Below are positions 11,692-12,947 of a stretch of DNA of 12,947 bases, in pieces. The notes beneath the pieces were generated by a model. That model ran no database searches, had not been told where the DNA came from, and saw only the letters and a list, made by a program, of their open reading frames with translations. A program made the position numbers and the translations under genes. The first letter of the stretch is position 1; each line of letters opens with the position of its first letter. The stretch comes from Bacteroidota bacterium (GTDB lineage: Bacteria; Bacteroidota; Bacteroidia; Bacteroidales; UBA10428): the NCBI GenBank assembly GCA_024640925.1, contig JAHEEB010000004.1, positions 1 through 12,947 of the forward strand, written 5' to 3'.

Positions 11692-12947
11692 ATGAGAATA
11701 TTTGAAGATTTTAACCTCACAAAGCAATTGCATAATGCAATTATCGATTTGGGATTTGATAGACCAACGCCTATACAAATAGAGGCTATTCCTGTAATTC
11801 TTTCGGGAAGGGACATAGTTGGTATAGCACAAACTGGCACGGGTAAAACATTTGCTTACATGATCCCAATCTTAAAGGATTTGAAGTTTTCGAAACAAAT
11901 AAACCCCAGAATATTGGTTGTAGTCCCCACTCGCGAACTGGTTTTACAGGTAGTAGAACAAACAGTAAGTCTCGCAAAATACTTAAATATTCGCGTGCTG
12001 GGTGTATATGGAGGAACAAATATTAACACACAAAAATTAGCCGTGGCCAAAGGTTCTGATATTCTTATTGCAACACCCGGACGACTATATGATTTGGCCA
12101 TGCATGGGGCAGTTCAATTAAAAGGAGTTAAAAAATTGGTGATAGATGAGGTCGATGTAATGCTTGATCTTGGTTTTAGACACCAATTGCAAAATATTAT
12201 TGATCTCCTTCCTGTTCGCAGACAAAATATTATGTTTTCAGCCACCATGACTGATGAGGTGAATGCGCTTATCGACAATTTTTTTGCTTCTCCTGCCAGA
12301 ATTTCTATAGCGTTGAGTGGCACTCCCCTGGATAATATTGAACAACAATGTATCATGGTTCCAAATTTTTATACTAAAGTGAATTTGTTGTCTCATATAC
12401 TAAAAGATAAGAAGGAATTTAATAAAGTATTGATTTTTGTGTCAGATAAAAAACGTGCTGATAAATTATATGAGGCAATTGAAAGCGAATATGGTTCGCA
12501 AACCAGCGTAATACATGCTAATAAATCACAAAATTACAGGATACGTTCTATTCAGCAATTTGATGAAGGAGCTAACAGAATAGTTATTACGACTGATGTA
12601 ATGGCACGCGGATTAGATTTGGACAAAATTTCGCATGTTATCAATTTTGATACTCCGAATTACCCCGAAAATTACATACATCGTATTGGAAGAACGGGTA
12701 GGGCAGAGCAACAGGGTAAATCTATACTGTTCTATACAAAGGATGAAGAGGCGGCAAAAGAAGCGATAGAAACCTTAATGGATTACAAAATTCCATTGAT
12801 TGATTTTCCACAGGAAGTGAAAATTTCTAATGAATTGACCCCCGAAGAGCGTCCACAAATAGTCGATGTTAAAAAGTCTCATTCAAAACCTGGTAAAGAT
12901 GTCAGAGGGCCAGCCTTTCACGAAAAGAAGGAAAAAAATAAAAAAAC
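11692..12947 (+). CDS. DEAD-box ATP-dependent RNA helicase (3' end outside window)
   Basis: The first 418 residues of a DEAD-box RNA helicase, cut by the right edge. Motifs in order: Q motif GFDRPTPIQ (21-29), motif I AQTGTGKT (46-53), Ia PTREL (79-83), Ib TPGR (128-131), motif II DEVD (152-155), III SAT (183-185), IV LIFVSDKK (about 247-254), V TTDVMARGLD (300-309), VI HRIGRTGR (330-337). Both RecA-like domains are complete. Motif II is DEVD, not DEAD; the ATP/Mg-binding Asp and Glu are kept, so activity is expected. After about residue 385 the chain becomes a low-complexity Lys-rich tail, as in RhlE-like bacterial helicases acting on ribosomal or structured RNA, often at low temperature. 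The start ATG 11692 gives the normal short N-terminus MRIFEDFNL. It is probably a separate transcription unit from the small genes. Confidence 0.95.
   Translation, partial: MRIFEDFNLTKQLHNAIIDLGFDRPTPIQIEAIPVILSGRDIVGIAQTGTGKTFAYMIPILKDLKFSKQINPRILVVVPTRELVLQVVEQTVSLAKYLNIRVLGVYGGTNINTQKLAVAKGSDILIATPGRLYDLAMHGAVQLKGVKKLVIDEVDVMLDLGFRHQLQNIIDLLPVRRQNIMFSATMTDEVNALIDNFFASPARISIALSGTPLDNIEQQCIMVPNFYTKVNLLSHILKDKKEFNKVLIFVSDKKRADKLYEAIESEYGSQTSVIHANKSQNYRIRSIQQFDEGANRIVITTDVMARGLDLDKISHVINFDTPNYPENYIHRIGRTGRAEQQGKSILFYTKDEEAAKEAIETLMDYKIPLIDFPQEVKISNELTPEERPQIVDVKKSHSKPGKDVRGPAFHEKKEKNKK

Noticed and set aside
1..12947. Mobile elements, CRISPR, tRNA/rRNA, phage defence genes
   Set aside because: No transposase or integrase motifs, terminal repeats, regularly spaced repeats, cloverleaf-type sequences or known defence domains were seen.

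Overview
The window reads as chromosomal DNA of a free-living member of the Bacteroidota (Bacteroidales/Marinilabiliales-like). It is AT-rich, the start codons lack Shine-Dalgarno sequences, and the protein families are typical of that phylum: a 14-blade two-component-propeller histidine kinase, CreD with a PF13601-type winged-helix regulator, a DUF4173 membrane protein, and a DEAD-box helicase with a basic tail. This assignment rests on protein style, not on a marker gene. I see no tRNA, rRNA, CRISPR array, insertion sequence or prophage.

Layout. (1) Positions 1-3250, minus strand: a CreD-type membrane operon in the order six-TM membrane protein, winged-helix regulator, CreD, then a DUF4173 protein cut by the left edge. 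A perfect 17-bp palindrome lies 10 bp before the first gene and is the best operator candidate. (2) Positions 3377-6773, minus strand: a cell-envelope cassette in the order small Ala-rich lipoprotein ending in Lys, terminator/attenuator-like hairpin, L,D-transpeptidase with an extra helical domain, second membrane-anchored L,D-transpeptidase, and an unrecognised single-pass protein. (3) Positions 7051-10908, minus strand: a 1285-aa sensor kinase with two seven-bladed propellers, Y_Y_Y, one TM, PAS, a coiled coil and the HisKA/HATPase core, but no receiver or HTH domain. (4) Positions 11136-11559, plus strand: two overlapping small genes, 55 aa and 95 aa. (5) Position 11692 to the right edge, plus strand: a DEAD-box RNA helicase lacking its end.

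Most interesting is block 2. The lipoprotein is built like a periplasmic helical spacer with a lipid anchor at one end and a C-terminal lysine at the other, as in Braun's lipoprotein of enterobacteria. It sits in front of two L,D-transpeptidases, the enzyme class that attaches Lpp to peptidoglycan. The helical region of the first transpeptidase resembles the lipoprotein in a gapless 28-residue stretch. This suggests a candidate outer-membrane-to-peptidoglycan tethering system, or at least a dedicated envelope-remodelling module. The tethering role is a hypothesis; the genes, their order and the motifs are visible in the sequence.

No gene-free stretch exceeds 300 bases. The longest gaps are 6774-7050 and 10909-11135; both hold only the weak promoter-like and palindromic elements listed.
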